Positions 47,647-59,821 of a stretch of DNA of 64,000 nt are shown here, piece after piece; the first letter of the stretch is position 1, and each line of letters begins with the position of its first letter. A program made the position numbers and the translations under genes. The notes beneath the pieces are model-generated. The model was not told the DNA's origin, searched no databases, and saw only the letters and a list, made by a program, of their open reading frames with translations. The stretch comes from Cycas panzhihuaensis (Eukaryota; Cycadophyta). The stretch covers positions 40,989,741 to 41,053,740 of the forward strand of contig CM041465.1 of NCBI GenBank assembly GCA_023213395.1, given 5' to 3'.

Positions 47647-47961
47647 TGTTAAATAATGTCCATTATGTTTAATCTATATGCAAAGGCATCTTGGGAACTA
47701 ACGGGCCACCACTAGTTGTCTACGAGCCACCACTAGCTATTCTTGAGCTAACAAGGTAAGTTTGTGTTTTTGATTTATTATTTTTGTATTTATTGGACTA
47801 ACGGTTGGGTAGAGGTAGACTCCTACCTCCCCAAAATCTATAAATATTTTAGGTTTACCACCCTCATGTTTTTCAACATAGCCACTAAATATTAGAGATT
47901 TATTGTAATGCTTTGACTATGGATTAATATTTAATAACCTACTCTATCCTCTACACTCTTA
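47647..47961 (+). repeat. 3' LTR of element F
   Basis: tgttaaataatg to tacactctta, same length as the 5' LTR, followed by ggtta. Confidence 0.9.
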
Positions 47962-47966
47962 GGTTA

Positions 47967-48700
47967 TACATCTCAAAAACTTTAGAAAGTTATTTACTGA
48001 GATAGTTAACTTAAGAAGTATTACTAGTAGTGATTTTGAGACCATCAATATAGAGAATTATAATAAGTATCTTACCATCCTCATGTTTAATGTATAAATT
48101 GTGATTTAATTTATATCTAGTGAATCTATAAAAAATGAAGTACTCATCAATGTGTGAATATTATGCCCTTGGTACCTACTTAAACTTATATAAGGCTTTT
48201 TATAGCCTATATATAAGATGCTCCCTGCCAACCTATATAAAACCTTTGGGCTACTGCATATAAACCTTTCCATCAAGAATGGCATCAAGGAAAGTACTCT
48301 TAACATGCATTGGTAGAGTTCTTAGTCAAAGTGAGATGCAAGATTAACCAACATTTAGATGGCAATAATTTTGGCTACAAGTGAAAAGATCTCCTCAAAG
48401 TTCACAACTTTAGTATGGGTATAACCCTTAGCTATAAGCTAAGCCTTATATCTATCTATTGCACCACCTAATTAATACTTAACCTTATATACCCATCTAT
48501 AACCATTGGCTTTCTTCCTTGAAGGAAGCTCAATAAGATCATATATGTCATTACTCATAATAGAGTCATATTCCTAACCTACATGATTGTTTACTAATAG
48601 GATGCATCCTTGGCTTAAACAAATGACTCAGGTTCATTAGTGTTTAAGACATCAAACATCAAGGCAAAATTGACCTTGCTTTATATTTGAATACTTGTAT
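47967..48700 (-). pseudogene. Reverse transcriptase of copia element E
   Basis: Minus-strand reading across frames: ELPSRKKANGYRWVYKVKY, IAKGYTHTKVVNFEEIFSLVA, SPKVLYRLAGSILYI-region, PRA..SHIDEYF and ILYIDGLKITTSNTS. The last is the catalytic box with Gly in place of the second Asp (YIDG). Element F splits it from its RNase H. Confidence 0.8.
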
Positions 48701-48949
48701 TACTGTTGATGTCACCAACCTTAGAATATTTTATAATCTGAATATACCACTTAGGCTTTTTATGAGGAGAAGAGGAAAAGGGAATATTTGTGAGAATTTC
48801 CTCACTCTCTTTACTCTTTTCATAAGTTTCATCATTCCCTTTAGCATTACTATTTATAATAAGAATAATTCCCTTATAAAACTCATTAAATGAAAGATCC
48901 CTACTAATTATAATCTTCCTTTTTGATGGATCTTAGGGCCTGTATGCCT

Positions 48950-49425
48950 TAGCTGACTCACTATATCTAACAAGAATGCCCTTATGGTTTTTATCATTAA
49001 GCTTTTGTCTCTTCACATTAGGTATATGAAAGAATGTAATGTTACTAAAGACTCAAAGATTACAAACATAAGGTTTCCTACTTGTCCAAACCTCTTTAGG
49101 AGTTATATTTTGAATAACCATAGATGAAATTTTATTTAAAATGTATGCAACTATATTCACACCTTCATCCCAAAAACCATTAGAGCCATTTTTGGCTTTA
49201 AGCATATATCTCACCATCTTAGTAATGGTACGATTCCTCCTTTTGACCATATTATTTTACTATGATAAATATGATGTAGTTAGTTACTTGTTAATGTAAT
49301 GATCTTTATAGAAAATAGTAAATTCAATTGATAAGTACTTACCTCTGTTGTCATTCCTAAAAAACCTAACCTTCTTCTTAGAGAAGTTTTCTACTTTGAC
49401 TTTAAACTCCTTAAATTTTATGAAT
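48950..49425 (-). pseudogene. Integrase C-terminal half of copia element E
   Basis: Two long minus frames. 49284-49425 reads AFIKFKEFKVKVENFSKKK and VRFFRNDNRGKYLSIEF (the DNGGEY region, Gly to Arg). 49053-49250 reads VKRRNRTITKMVRYMLKAK and FWDEGVNIVAYILNKI with TPKEVWTSRKP. These are the second catalytic Asp region, the ERKNRT region and the post-core of copia integrase. D splits it from its N-terminal half at 56688. Confidence 0.88.
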
Positions 49426-49430
49426 GCCTC

Positions 49431-49827
49431 CATTAAATAACCTCCCAAGTTTAATAGTACATAAGCATCTATCCATGTGGTTAAGGTAGAGAAGGTTAAT
49501 GTCAATTATTAATTTATTTGCATGGGTGATATATCTCCACCAATGAGACTAAAGGCTACACAGTTTACTAATAAGATGCTAGGAAAGGCAACCGCCTTTG
49601 TTTACTTGAGGCCAAGCATTTGTAAAAAGATCTCTCATGTCATAATCTTTCCTTGTGAGATTGAACTTGTATACATATTATATTTTGGTATCCTTTAAGC
49701 TTTCTTGTGCTCTTCTTATGATTTTGATATAATTTGAGCTATTGAAGTAATAATAAAGTTCTATTATGCTCTCTTTTCCCTCATAAGATTCCATTTGGTG
49801 TGAAAATTATTGGATAGATTTACATCA
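49431..49827 (+). repeat. 5' LTR of element D
   Basis: cattaaataacctcc (TG changed) to tttacatca. Matches 56295-56682, for example gagaaggttaatgtcaa and agattccatttgg. Confidence 0.87.
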
Positions 49828-49829
49828 AT

Positions 49830-49842
49830 TGGTATCTGAGTG
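49830..49842 (+). other. Primer-binding site of element D (tRNA-Met type)
   Basis: tggtatctgagtg is near the TGGTATCAGAGC site used by many plant retrotransposons. Confidence 0.75.
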
Positions 49843-52289
49843 ACGTGCAAAGATCTAACAAGAGTATTTAAAAGCTATAGAAAAGGATTTTTTTCCCCTC
49901 TTGGTGAATTTTGAAACCTTTACTTACAAGCAATTTTACTTTTAAGTTTTGTTAAGTTCTACTGCTTTGTGTTAGTTAGCTACAAATGGGCAATATAGTC
50001 TAAATCTTGAGTCCCACCCTCTCTTCCCTTAGAATCTAAGTAGAGACCCTATATTAGGGGTCTATAAAAATTATGAGGATCTATTGTTTCTAGCTAAGTA
50101 TAGTTAAGTATATGTCATTGTATGACGTAATATACAAATTTTACCAATACCCATACCTCATACAGAACCTAGCTATAAAATGGAACATCCACATAACCTT
50201 AGGTATATAAGAGGACCCTTATAGGTTCCCTTACTAACTTAACATGGGAAGACTATTGACCATTTAATCCTCTATGGTGCATAAGTTAGTAGTTAGTGTT
50301 AGATGTGTTGAATACTTTACAAGTGTTACATGGGTATACGCATTACACCTGAGCCCCTTTATGGAGGTCTGGGGGCGGGAACCCCCGAGAAAAAAATTTG
50401 GGTGTCTTATGGGGGTCTTTTGTCAGCCTATGGTTTATGCCCATTGTATTATAAAACTGCAAGGTGGTATCTTGTAATGTTGTGTCTATATATTCTTATG
50501 TAACAGCACATGTAACATGATATAGTCATGGATGAGTTGAGGAGAAGAGTTAAGGTTCATTTATCTCTATAATTCTTTAACTGTTGCTTAGATTAATAAA
50601 AGGTCCATGCTTATACCTAAATCTCTTGGTGTTCTTTATTAAGTGCTTGATTTGTTTATGTTATTTTTTCTTTGCATGATTTAGAGTTCTATTATCACAT
50701 TGCTTATACGATTATATTTTCTCTGTAATTAGCACCCAAAAATTACTTTACTCAAATGCCTCTACATGATTGTAGACCCTATAGGTACAAATATTCCTCT
50801 ATAGGTAGTGCTCTAAGATATTGAGCCAAGCTACAATAATAACAATGAAGCTTATTGTAGGACCTATAGATCCAAACACTCCTTTGTCAGAGTCTATTAA
50901 GTCCCCTTATTATATATACCTTCATTATATAAATATTCTATACAAAGATCTTAAGACTGTTGTACTCTCATCATTATTATTAGATAATTGCTACAAATTC
51001 TTAGTTACAAGTTAAAGAAATGAATGTGACCTATTACTAAATTTAAATCAATAAAATCATTCTGTATAAACACCACTATATTCAATAGGGTGATTATATT
51101 AAAAAAATGGATCAATAGGATTATAAAATTGGAGCACTTATTACATTTATGTTAAATTTGCATTGTTCAACTCCTAAGATCCTTTAGCGTAGTTAACATC
51201 TAGAAACATAGCATTAGGGTTCTTATCTAAACCTTCAATATCATCTATATCCTATTTAGTCCACATCAAACTCAATATTTACTTCACTTGAGTCTAGTCC
51301 ATATGAGAGTTAATATTTAGTTTATTTGAGTTTAGTCCTTTATACCCTTATTCCCTTAATTAGCCTACTTCAAATCCAAAAATAAAAAGAAAAAAGAAAA
51401 AAAATAAAGAGAGAGAAAAAAAAGGTCATAACTTTGCCAATACGTCTTAAATTTAGATAAGACTTGCACCCTTAAACTTGACACAAGAAAAGAAAAAGAA
51501 GAAGAAGAAGAAGAATGAGTCTATGACCCGAAAGTGACCACAAAAAATTATGAATCTTATTTTGATCAGTGCATCGTGTTGATTAGTCTCCACCATGCCA
51601 TTTTTAACTATCATTTTTTAGGAAACTTGGTCTACAAGCATCCCGTGGGGCCTATATACCTAAATTTTCTACTTGCTTACTCACTCTTATCATTTCGATG
51701 AGCTCATTGCACTCGTATAAGTGTACTAGCTGATTTATTTACTTAAAATTTGGGGTCAATAGTCTATAGGCATCTCACACCCCACCCCTTTCCTCCCTCT
51801 CTTTCCCCTTTAATTTATTCCCACTTCTTTAATACATATTCTACTTATCTCTCCTATTTCTTATATCCCTTTCTTCATACTATATCCCACTTCATCAAGA
51901 CCCTTTCTATCTTTCATAAATGATGGCACCACTAAGTCAATTTGAGCACCTCTCCTCTTTAGATATGTAATTCCTTACTATGTAGGTCACACATAAATAT
52001 GATACATCTAAGCTCTCAATGGACCTTATATGTCTAAGCAAAGAGGTTACAACCATATATGTTTAACTCTCCAAATTCACCTTAGCATCTACCTTCAACT
52101 CCGTAAGTACCTCACAAGATAGAACTTCATAAGGTGGAACCCTCCTTAGTCTCCACATCAATAAATATTTAATCATAAGATCAATATATTGATATTTGAT
52201 ATAGAGTAGTAAACTAGATTCATACTTAATACTCAATTAAATATCTCAAGTTGATTAATTAATATTTGGCTCCATCCACTTAAAAGGAA
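49843..52289 (+). other. Long leader of D with probable nested fragments
   Basis: 2.4 kb between the primer site and gag, longer than usual. At about 50270-50720 there is LTR-like sequence (gggaacccccgag, tctatatattc, then attaataaaaggtcc). At 50821-51015 an open frame contains SESIKSPYYIYLH and LLLDNCYKF, vaguely like a copia gag start. This may be a truncated copia insertion; no ends were fixed. An A/G-rich run lies at 51376-51423. Confidence 0.35.
51481..51515 (+). repeat. AAG microsatellite
   Basis: An AAAAG/AAG run with about five to six uninterrupted aag units near 51497-51514. Confidence 0.75.
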
Positions 52290-52640
52290 AAGCCTATCAT
52301 TGGTATAAATGATGGAGTTAGGAATATCCAATAAATCAAACGTGGGATCAAATTTTTAAATGCTTCTTTAAGTAATACGAGAAAACATGGAACCAATCTT
52401 TTTTTATCCAACTTACTCAGTTAAGATAATCAACTTTAGTAGAAGCATATACTAATGAGTTTTATACTATTTATAATAGAGTTATCCAAAATCTTGATAA
52501 GTAGATATCAATTAAAACATACATCGTTGGTCTTAAAAAAGGGATTCAAATGAGATTGAAGACTAACTAGCCCCTTAGTCTTAGAGATGCCATTAATTCA
52601 TCTAAGGCAATTGAAGCTAAGTTTATAACATAGTAAGTAT
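52290..52640 (+). pseudogene. gag of element D
   Basis: Reading with stops gives GKAYHWYK, then WDQIFKCFF, VEAYTNEFYTIYNRV, YIVGLKKGIQMRLKTN and LRDAINSSKAIEAKF. This is the order of the gypsy gag core. The part upstream is not readable. Confidence 0.72.
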
Positions 52641-53029
52641 CTAGTTTTAAAAGAGACTCAACATGGTCCAACCATCCAAGTCTAGCAAATCCATATATAC
52701 CTCTAAGATTTTGAGTAGAGCACTCTTAACAATAACCTATAGAATGGCTAGGAGTAGAACAATCTTTAACACTAGTATAGATACCCACATCCAAGGCACT
52801 GAAGCAAATAGAAGCCAACCTATACTTATAGTGTGTAGAAAAATGGCTTCTTGGGTATGGTAAAGTATGTAAAGCATAAAGAATATTATTCACCATCGGC
52901 CCTAATTATGATTTCAAAGATGATATAGAAGATGAACCGCTATTGAAAACCTCCCAACCACTTGAACCTGTACCAAAAGCCTCCTTATCTATTATTTCTT
53001 CTTCTACCTACCCCGATCCATTGTAAGTA

Positions 53030-53330
53030 AGAGGGAGACTAAGGAAGAATCCCATTACAATTTTGATTGATGGTAGCACATTGTTAAACTTCATAGATAT
53101 TGCAATAGCTAAATAACTAAACCTTAACATTAAGCCAAAAATAGGTTTTAATTATTCTTTATCAGGCCATCACACCCTTCATTATATGGGAGTTATTCAA
53201 AATCTCCAAGTCTAAATTGACATATATTAACTCAGGTCAGGCTTTTATGCCTTATCCATTAGGGAATTAAATTCCATCCTAGGAGCTTATGGCTCTAAAA
53301 GGTTGGAACTTATAACACCAATAATTCCCT
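53030..53330 (+). pseudogene. Protease of element D
   Basis: NPITILIDGSTLLNFIDIAIAK holds the retropepsin-like core (ILIDGGSTHNFI in relatives), here with one Gly lost. About 30 residues later comes the usual hydrophobic strand region. Low open length. Confidence 0.65.
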
Positions 53331-53639
53331 AAATAATTCATTTATAATGTTTAAAGATTGATATGGCTAAACTCACAAATTTTATAGTCTCTAATAACCA
53401 CTAAATAAGCTTATTTTCCCTAAGCAAATGAGTAAGCAACTTAATGGTAGTGTTAGATATATTATCTACCTCAATTTCATTCAACTATAGTTAGAAGTCC
53501 ATGCAGATATCTAAACCATTATGACTAAATACTAACCTGCCTTTGCCCCTTTACTTAGTAACCTTCCCTAGATCATGGGTTTTACCACACCATAGAATTC
53601 AAGAACCTCCACAGCCCCATCAACCTATGTTCATATCAA

Positions 53640-54840
53640 AATTATTACTTTTGAAAGAATGAGATTGAGTATATTACCAATAAACTCATAGACATAGGAA
53701 TAATACAACCTAGAAAAAGCCCTTATGTAGCCCTTATTATGCTAGTTTACAAAAAAGATAGTTCTTTTCAACTTTGGGTTGATTATAGAGAACTCAGCAA
53801 ACTCACCATTAAGAATAAGTTCCCTAACTCCCAGATTGATGATATGTTAGATGTGATCCATGGGGCCATAATTTTTTCTAAATTAGACTTGCAATCTAAA
53901 TACTATCAAATACTAATAGTGCCTAAAGATAAGCATAAAATAGCTTTCTAAACTCACTGTGGCCACTTTGAGTTTCAAGTCATGCCATTTAGGGTATATA
54001 ATGCTCCTTCCACCTTTAAATCCCTCATGAATAAAATTTTTACATCTTATCTTTATAAATTCATTATTATCCTCTTTGATGATATACTCATTTATAGTGT
54101 TGACATGCCCTTACATCTCTAATATTTAGAAGTTGCCCTTCAGATTTTTGAGTAAAACTAGTTATATACAAAAATGTGAATTTGATAAAATTGAACTATA
54201 TTACCTAGGTCACATCATTTCTATAAAAGGTATATAATTTGACACAAATAAAATGTTAATTATCACTTAGTGGCCCACACCAAAGAATCTCACCTAATTA
54301 TGAGCCTTCCTTAGTCTAACTAGCTTTTATCATCATTTCATTAGAAATTATACCTCCATAGTAGCCCCCTTAATAAATTCATTATACAAGGATTCATTCC
54401 AATGGTTACTAAGTGTTGATAATGATTTTAACCATTTGAAAATGCTTATGTTAACCACACTAATCTTGACCACCCTAGAGAATACTATGCTTTAGGTGTT
54501 GGGTTAGGGGTTGTCCTCATGTAAAATTTTTACCTAATCATGTTTAAAAGTCATAAGCTCAAAAAGCATGAATGTAGATTATCAACTTATTAAAAAGAAA
54601 TAAAACCCATTCTACATGCAATAAACAAGTGGCATCAATATTTGCTTAGATTTAAGTTTACCATTTTGACTAATCACCATAGTCTATGATGCTTATTAGA
54701 CCAACTAGTTTTGTTTGAAGAAAAAGTCAAGTAGGTTGATAGATTATAGGTCTTTAACTTTACCATATCATATAAGAAGGGCAAGGACAAAATTGTTGTA
54801 GATACCCTTTCTCATCTTCCACTTAAACCCACCATCTAGG
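53640..54840 (+). pseudogene. Reverse transcriptase and RNase H of element D
   Basis: A clear run: GIIQPRKSPYVALIMLVYKKD, LWVDYRELSKLTIKNKFP, DDMLDVIHGAIIFSKLDLQS, HFEFQVMPFRVYNAPSTF, catalytic FDD in LFDDILIYS at 54072-54083, then LGHIISIKGI and a WPTPKNL-type thumb. RNase H follows with HAINKWHQYLLRFKFTILTNH and KGKDKIVVDTLSHLPL. Open frame 53739-53951 is the longest intact part. Confidence 0.9.
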
Positions 54841-54979
54841 CCATCTATATGCCCTAACCTTCCTAGCTATAAGACTAACCAAAGACAATAGAGATCAACT
54901 TGAATTTGTTGTATGGGCTAGTAAAGCTTAGAGTCATAAAAACTAGACTTTATATAATAACCACATTCACTTGTAAAAT

Positions 54980-56130
54980 TACATTTTTGTTCATTTGACA
55001 TCACTATTATTCCTTGCAACTTGTCCAAATATGACAACATCCCCTTAATGGATACTCAAGATTTAATAAAATATATTATTGGATTTAATTAGATTTCTAC
55101 TCACTCCATGTGAAGTTTTCCATCCTCACATATGTATCCAAATGTGATACATGCCAATGTAATAAGGTATATATTAAGGCCTAATTAGGTCTCCTTTAAT
55201 CCTTGGAAATTTCTCAAGGTAAATAATAAGATATTATTATGGATTTTATCATTGGACTCTCATTATCAACCAACTATGGTTCTATTCAGGTCATCATAGA
55301 TTGCTTGTCCAAATATACTCAATTTATACCCATTCATATTACTTAAAGCCTCCCATTTAGTTGACCGCTATATCTAATTTCTCTTTCACCTTCATAATTT
55401 TCTATTTATAATTGTATTAGATGGAGACCCTAGATTCATAGGCATATTTTGGTAAGAGCTCTTCTGAGTATCAAGAACTTTCTTTAACATGAGCTCATCT
55501 TGTCACCCTTAAATGGATGGTCAGTCTAATGTTCTTAATAAAACCTTAGATATGTGCCCACCCTACTTTGCCTCTGAATATTAAAGATGTTGGACTTCTT
55601 GGCTAGCCTTAATAGAATATTGATACAATTTCTCTTATCAATCTATCATTAGGATGACCCAATTTATGGCTCTTTATGGTTACCTCCCACCATCTCATTA
55701 TACTTTGGTTACCAATATTCACCCTGTTGGGGTGCAACAGAAACTACAGGACATGAATCAAATCTTTCATACCCTTAAGAAAAACTTGGCATCTACACAA
55801 AATTGTATGAAGCAAGTAGTTGATTGCCATTAGTCTAATCAATCTTTTGAAGCGATTGATTTGATCTTCTTTTACCTCTAACCTTATAAGCAATAATCTT
55901 TCTATAATAATAAATCCCATAAGCTCAATTCCCATTACTACATTCCCTATAAAGTTACCCTATGGATTGGCATAGTAGCCTATGCCCTTAACTTCCCCCT
56001 AATATTAAGATCCATAATATCTTCCATGTATTGTGCTTGAAGAAAATACCTAAAAAAATCCATCACCCTTTAAATAACCTTCCCCACCCTTCAAGAAGAA
56101 GAAATCTTCACAGTTTTCCCTATGTGTATT
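54980..56130 (+). pseudogene. Integrase of element D
   Basis: FSILTYVSKCDTCQCNKVYIK (zinc-region CxxC) near 55130, MDFIIGLSLSTNYGSIQV (first Asp) and VIIDCLSKYTQFIPIH near 55250, heavily damaged later motifs, and near 56010-56080 IHNIFHVLCLKKIPKK, the usual FHVSxLKK segment. The second Asp and Glu regions are hard to read (DGDPR-like at about 55425). Confidence 0.8.
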
Positions 56131-56134
56131 TTAA

Positions 56135-56280
56135 GCACCCATCAATGTTGTCTTTGGAATATAACCATTTTTTAGCATTTAGTGTAGTGGGCTAATTGTA
56201 AACCTAACAAAGCAATGTGGGAATTAATATAAGTTATCAAGTAGCATCCACACTTTCAACACTTTAAATACTCAATGTCT
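56135..56280 (+). pseudogene. Chromodomain-like C-terminus of D
   Basis: The frames read ILSTHQC, then VQWANCKPN-like and AMWELI, VI, HPHFQ, resembling the EYLVKWKG...ATWE...I...FP pattern of chromodomains fused to plant chromovirus integrases. Stops and changes make this tentative; it is the reason for calling D a chromovirus. Confidence 0.5.
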
Positions 56281-56294
56281 TAGGGAGGGAGACC
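56281..56294 (+). other. Polypurine tract of element D
   Basis: tagggagggagacc lies directly before the 3' LTR. Confidence 0.7.
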
Positions 56295-56682
56295 TATTAA
56301 GTAACCTCTTAAGGTTAGTGGTATATAATCATCTATCAGCATGGTTAAGATGGAGAAGGTTAATGTCAACTATTAATTTGTGTATATGTGGCTATATATC
56401 TTTATCAATAAGACTAAAGGCCATATGGTTCACCAATAGGATGCTAGAAAAACCAACTACTTTTATTTACTTAATGCCAAGCATTTATAAATAGATCTCT
56501 CATGTCATAATCTTATCTTATAAGATTATACTTATATACATCTTATCTTTTAGTTTTTTTACACTCTTCTCCTATTATTTTGATGTAATTTGAGCTATTA
56601 AGGTAATAACAAAGATCAACTGTACTCTCTTTTCCCTCACAGATTCCATTTGGCATGAAAATTATTAGTTAGGTTGGTATCA
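56295..56682 (+). repeat. 3' LTR of element D
   Basis: tattaagtaacctc to tggtatca, followed by the target copy acctc. Confidence 0.86.
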
Positions 56683-56687
56683 ACCTC

Positions 56688-57000
56688 TGACTTATTCTTT
56701 AGAAGATAAACATAAGCCATCTTAGTTAAGGCATCGATGAAGGTCATAAAGCACTTAACACCTCTAAGTGAAATTGGCATGATTAGTCTACACAAGTCAA
56801 AATAAACCAACTCCAATTTATCCTTTTCTCATTCTGTGGACTTGATAAATTTCTCCTTATCCTAGTTATTTATTGTATATGCACTGTAGATTTTATCACA
56901 TTGATATACTATAGGTAAAATATGCACCATTTTTAACTTATTCAACCATTAAAGACTATGATAATTTAAATAAATATAATGGTCATACCATAATATATAA
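56688..57000 (-). pseudogene. Integrase N-terminal half of copia element E
   Basis: Minus reading: EKDKLELVYFDLCRLI (first catalytic Asp), MPISLRGVKCFMTFIDALTK and MAYVYLLKNKSE, ending at the D insertion. It continues at 49425 on the other side. Confidence 0.85.
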
Positions 57001-57262
57001 GATGAGTCTACAATAAAGCTATACTTAGGTGTGCTAGAGAATTTATATAGAACATTGTCTTTAGCTCCTTGAGTTATTACAAGATGTCCATCTTTAATGA
57101 TAAGTGATAATATCAAACACAACCTTCAAGTTAAGCTTAGTCACATAACTTATAGAAAACAAAGTTATATCTAAAAGATTGTACATAAAACACATTAAAG
57201 ACTTGATTTTATGACCAAACTAATTAAGAATTATTGTACCCTATATGATTGCTTTATACTGA

Positions 57263-57607
57263 CTATACCCAAAATAATGGTTTTAATGCATCCTTATTGG
57301 AGTTTATTAAAGCACTCTTTATGGAAAGAAATATGATTGGCACCAGAGTCAATGTACTAGGTGCCATTAGTACTAAAAATAGCATTGGGCACAAAGACCT
57401 TTTTATCATTTGTGGATAAAAATATAGTTTTTCAAGCTTTCTTTTTATTTGCTTTCTTCTTCTAATAGTTCCTTTTAAGGTGACCTTTCTTGTTATAATA
57501 CATGTATATGATATTCTTTTTAGATTTGCTTTTAGATTTACCCATATTATGAGAAAGTAGTAGAGTTTGCTTAAGAGTACCCATTTAAACATGCTTCTCA
57601 AAAGCAA
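57263..57607 (-). pseudogene. Zinc knuckle and protease region of copia element E
   Basis: In the proper minus frame there is a CCHC-like YCYNKKGHLKRN followed by a Lys-rich run (about 57450-57500), then FVPNAIFS and the copia protease site YIDSGANHI (DSGA at 57339-57350). The annotated open stretch is partly in a shifted frame. Confidence 0.75.
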
Positions 57608-57699
57608 GTGGCTAAGATCTCTTTATAAAATATAAATTGACCATAAATATATGATGGTCTTTATGCAAGCTATTAAGATTTATACTCACAAGCTCCCTA

Positions 57700-58700
57700 T
57701 CTTCTACTTTCTCACTAATTATTCAACTGATCTCTAATCTCCTTTAATTTTTTATAAGTGTATGGAGTTAGAGTCATCTACAATTATCTTACATGAATAT
57801 AACAAGTTTCTTAGATAAAAACTCTAGTTTTATTTTTGGTCTTATACACGTATTTAAGAGTTTACCATGCATCTATGGTTGAAGTCTTTCCTTGAAGATG
57901 AGTAATAAGTTCATCAGTAACATAATGTTTAATGATTAGTGGTGCCTCTTTATCTCGATCTTCATTGTCTTCAACATCTTTAGCTATAATAGTTGAGGTC
58001 AACAATGTAGATTTAGTTGCAACTTGAGGGGATGGTAGAATTAGCTTTGATTCCTTTCCTTTAATTATCTTCATTAATTTTTTAAGTGCCAAATTATATA
58101 TTTCTTACCATTAAGTTTTTGTGCATTTGGTAAGACATAACTTGCAATATTCACACTCAATATGGTGAGAAAATGCATAAAACCTAAGATGATAGGTATG
58201 CATTTATAAAGAGACTCAGTGACTACAAGGTTTGATTATAATTTTGGACTTATAGAATGAAAGTATAACTAAAAATAAGAAGCCAACAACCAAAATCATA
58301 AAAAATAAATAAGAAATAAGTGAGTTAAAGTTCTTAACCTATTTCAAGAGTCTAAATCCCCCATACCATATAACCATTAGCTTAAAACATAAGTGAAGAC
58401 CTCAAAATAGACTCAAATACACTTTACTATCATAAAAGTATTAGTGAAAATAAAAATTAAAGAAAAAAGAAATTCTTTGTTAAAAATTTATTCAACCTTT
58501 ACGACCACCATTGCTAAAAAGTCATCCACACGAGTTTGATGAACTCATATGATGAAATTTGATGCAATCTAAAGTGTTTTCTCTCATTTGAAGCATAAAA
58601 TAAATGAATTTCAAGCCATTCTACATATTTGTAATGAAAATCATAGAAAAAATGAGTTGAATTTTATAAATTTTGAGCAAGAAATAGGGTTTAAAGGGTT
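57700..58700 (-). pseudogene. gag of copia element E
   Basis: The minus frame 57862-58092 carries KLMKIIKGKESKLILPSP and YVTDELITHLQGKTSTIDAW, resembling the DLWDAIE...W..L region of copia gag (UBN2). The upstream part is poorly readable. Confidence 0.6.
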
Positions 58701-59022
58701 GCCCACTTCCTTGATGTTTTAAGGTAAATACAAAATGAAATAACTCATTCAAAAGTCAAAAATCAATGCTAAGTGGTCCTTAGATATGTTAACAACAATC
58801 CCACATATAAGAAATTTGTAAACATAAGCTATTTGAAGTGCCTAACACTACCAAAAATGCCCTTGTATTGAAAATGACATACTTTTAACTAATAAAACCA
58901 TTATGGGTTTGTTTGAAAACTATAAGAATTAATAATGAAGATTTTCACTACAAGAATAAAAGACTAATAGGCTAAAATACATTAAAAAACTCAAGAAAAG
59001 CAAAAGCATTTAATAATCCATA

Positions 59023-59035
59023 CACTCTTATACCA
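59023..59035 (-). other. Primer-binding site of copia element E
   Basis: Minus strand reads TGGTATAAGAGTG directly after the LTR end CCCAACA; TGGTATCAGAGC is the common tRNA-Met form. Confidence 0.78.
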
Positions 59036-59388
59036 TGTTGGGAGTATGAGAGAATAAGAGCAAATACCAATAAGTAACAAGAGGAAATACCAACAAGCAA
59101 TATGAGTAGTGACTCAAACACACTTATCTAAGTGACATAAGAAATAATATTCTATTAAATCACAACAAAGTATAAAAGGCTTATAGTCTACTCTTATTAC
59201 ATCAATGTATCAACTCAATCACAACAAGTATTGCCTTGCATTACATTGATGAGAATAAGACCACTCCTTAATATAATGAGAGAGTAAGCAAAGAATAAAG
59301 CTATAAAAGCTTTAAAGTAGGGAAATAATAAAGTATAACTCATACATATTCTTACATAAGAGAGACTACACTCATATATGCTCTTGAA
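59036..59388 (-). repeat. 5' LTR of copia element E, cut by G
   Basis: tgttgggagtatgagag to ctcttgaa on the plus strand; matches 42307 to about 42626. The remaining roughly 96 bases of the 416-bp LTR are missing because element G starts here; they should lie beyond G outside the window. Confidence 0.82.
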
Positions 59389-59806
59389 TGTTATTAGAAA
59401 TAATCTTTTATATCAATGTTATAAGTTGGTAATATTATCTTTGTAAACCTTATTATAAATTATATTATGTATCTGATTAGTATTTATTAAAAGTTCGATG
59501 AAATGGACCATTTCCATTTCAACAAACTTTACTTTGTCTTCTTGAATTAATTATTCAAGAATCTCTATGTTTTAGTTGGCTATGCAGGTGTATGATTCTG
59601 GTCAAGATACTAGCACGAGAGAGAGGGTGAGATCCTCCATTTTGCACCTATATATTTTGATGTTATCTTAATAAAATACTACTATATTTGAGGTGTTTTT
59701 TCTTCACCTATAGAAGTTTTCCACCTACCAATTTGGTGTACATAATGTATATTTGATTATGCCTATAATTTAATCTTTTATCTACAAATATAACCTCTCC
59801 CCAACA
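59389..59806 (+). repeat. 5' LTR of element G
   Basis: 418 bp from tgttattagaaataa to ctctccccaaca, ending at the primer site. Boundaries are inferred from TG...CA and the primer site, since the other LTR is not available. Confidence 0.78.
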
Positions 59807-59821
59807 TGGTATCAAAGCGAG
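59807..59821 (+). other. Primer-binding site of element G (tRNA-Met type)
   Basis: tggtatcaaagcgag, one or two bases from the common TGGTATCAGAGC. Confidence 0.85.

Larger units (their letters stand above)
43507..47961 (+). mobile_element. Element F: Ty1/copia retrotransposon, complete ends
   Basis: 4455 bp. Both LTRs are 315 bp (43507-43821 and 47647-47961) and are flanked by the 5-bp duplication ggtta (43502-43506 and 47962-47966). It lies in the pol region of E in opposite orientation. The LTRs differ by roughly 15%. Primer-site-like tggtattaaagtaagc at 43824-43839 (compare TGGTATCAGAGC, tRNA-Met). Confidence 0.92.
49431..56682 (+). mobile_element. Element D: Ty3/gypsy retrotransposon, probably a chromovirus
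   Basis: 7252 bp on the plus strand. LTRs 49431-49827 and 56295-56682; target copies gcctc (49426-49430) and acctc (56683-56687), one mismatch. Order gag, protease, reverse transcriptase, RNase H, integrase, chromodomain-like end, purine tract. The LTRs have diverged considerably. It sits in the integrase gene of E. Confidence 0.9.
42307..59388 (-). mobile_element. Element E: Ty1/copia retrotransposon on the minus strand, split by F, D and G
   Basis: Its LTRs are 42307-42722 (3') and 59036-59388 (5', cut by G). Minus-strand order from high to low coordinates: primer site, gag, zinc knuckle, protease, integrase, [D], integrase, reverse transcriptase, [F], RNase H, 3' LTR. Integrase before reverse transcriptase is the copia order. 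Removing D rejoins a continuous integrase reading (KNKSE to AFIKFKEF). Old, with stops throughout. Confidence 0.9.
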
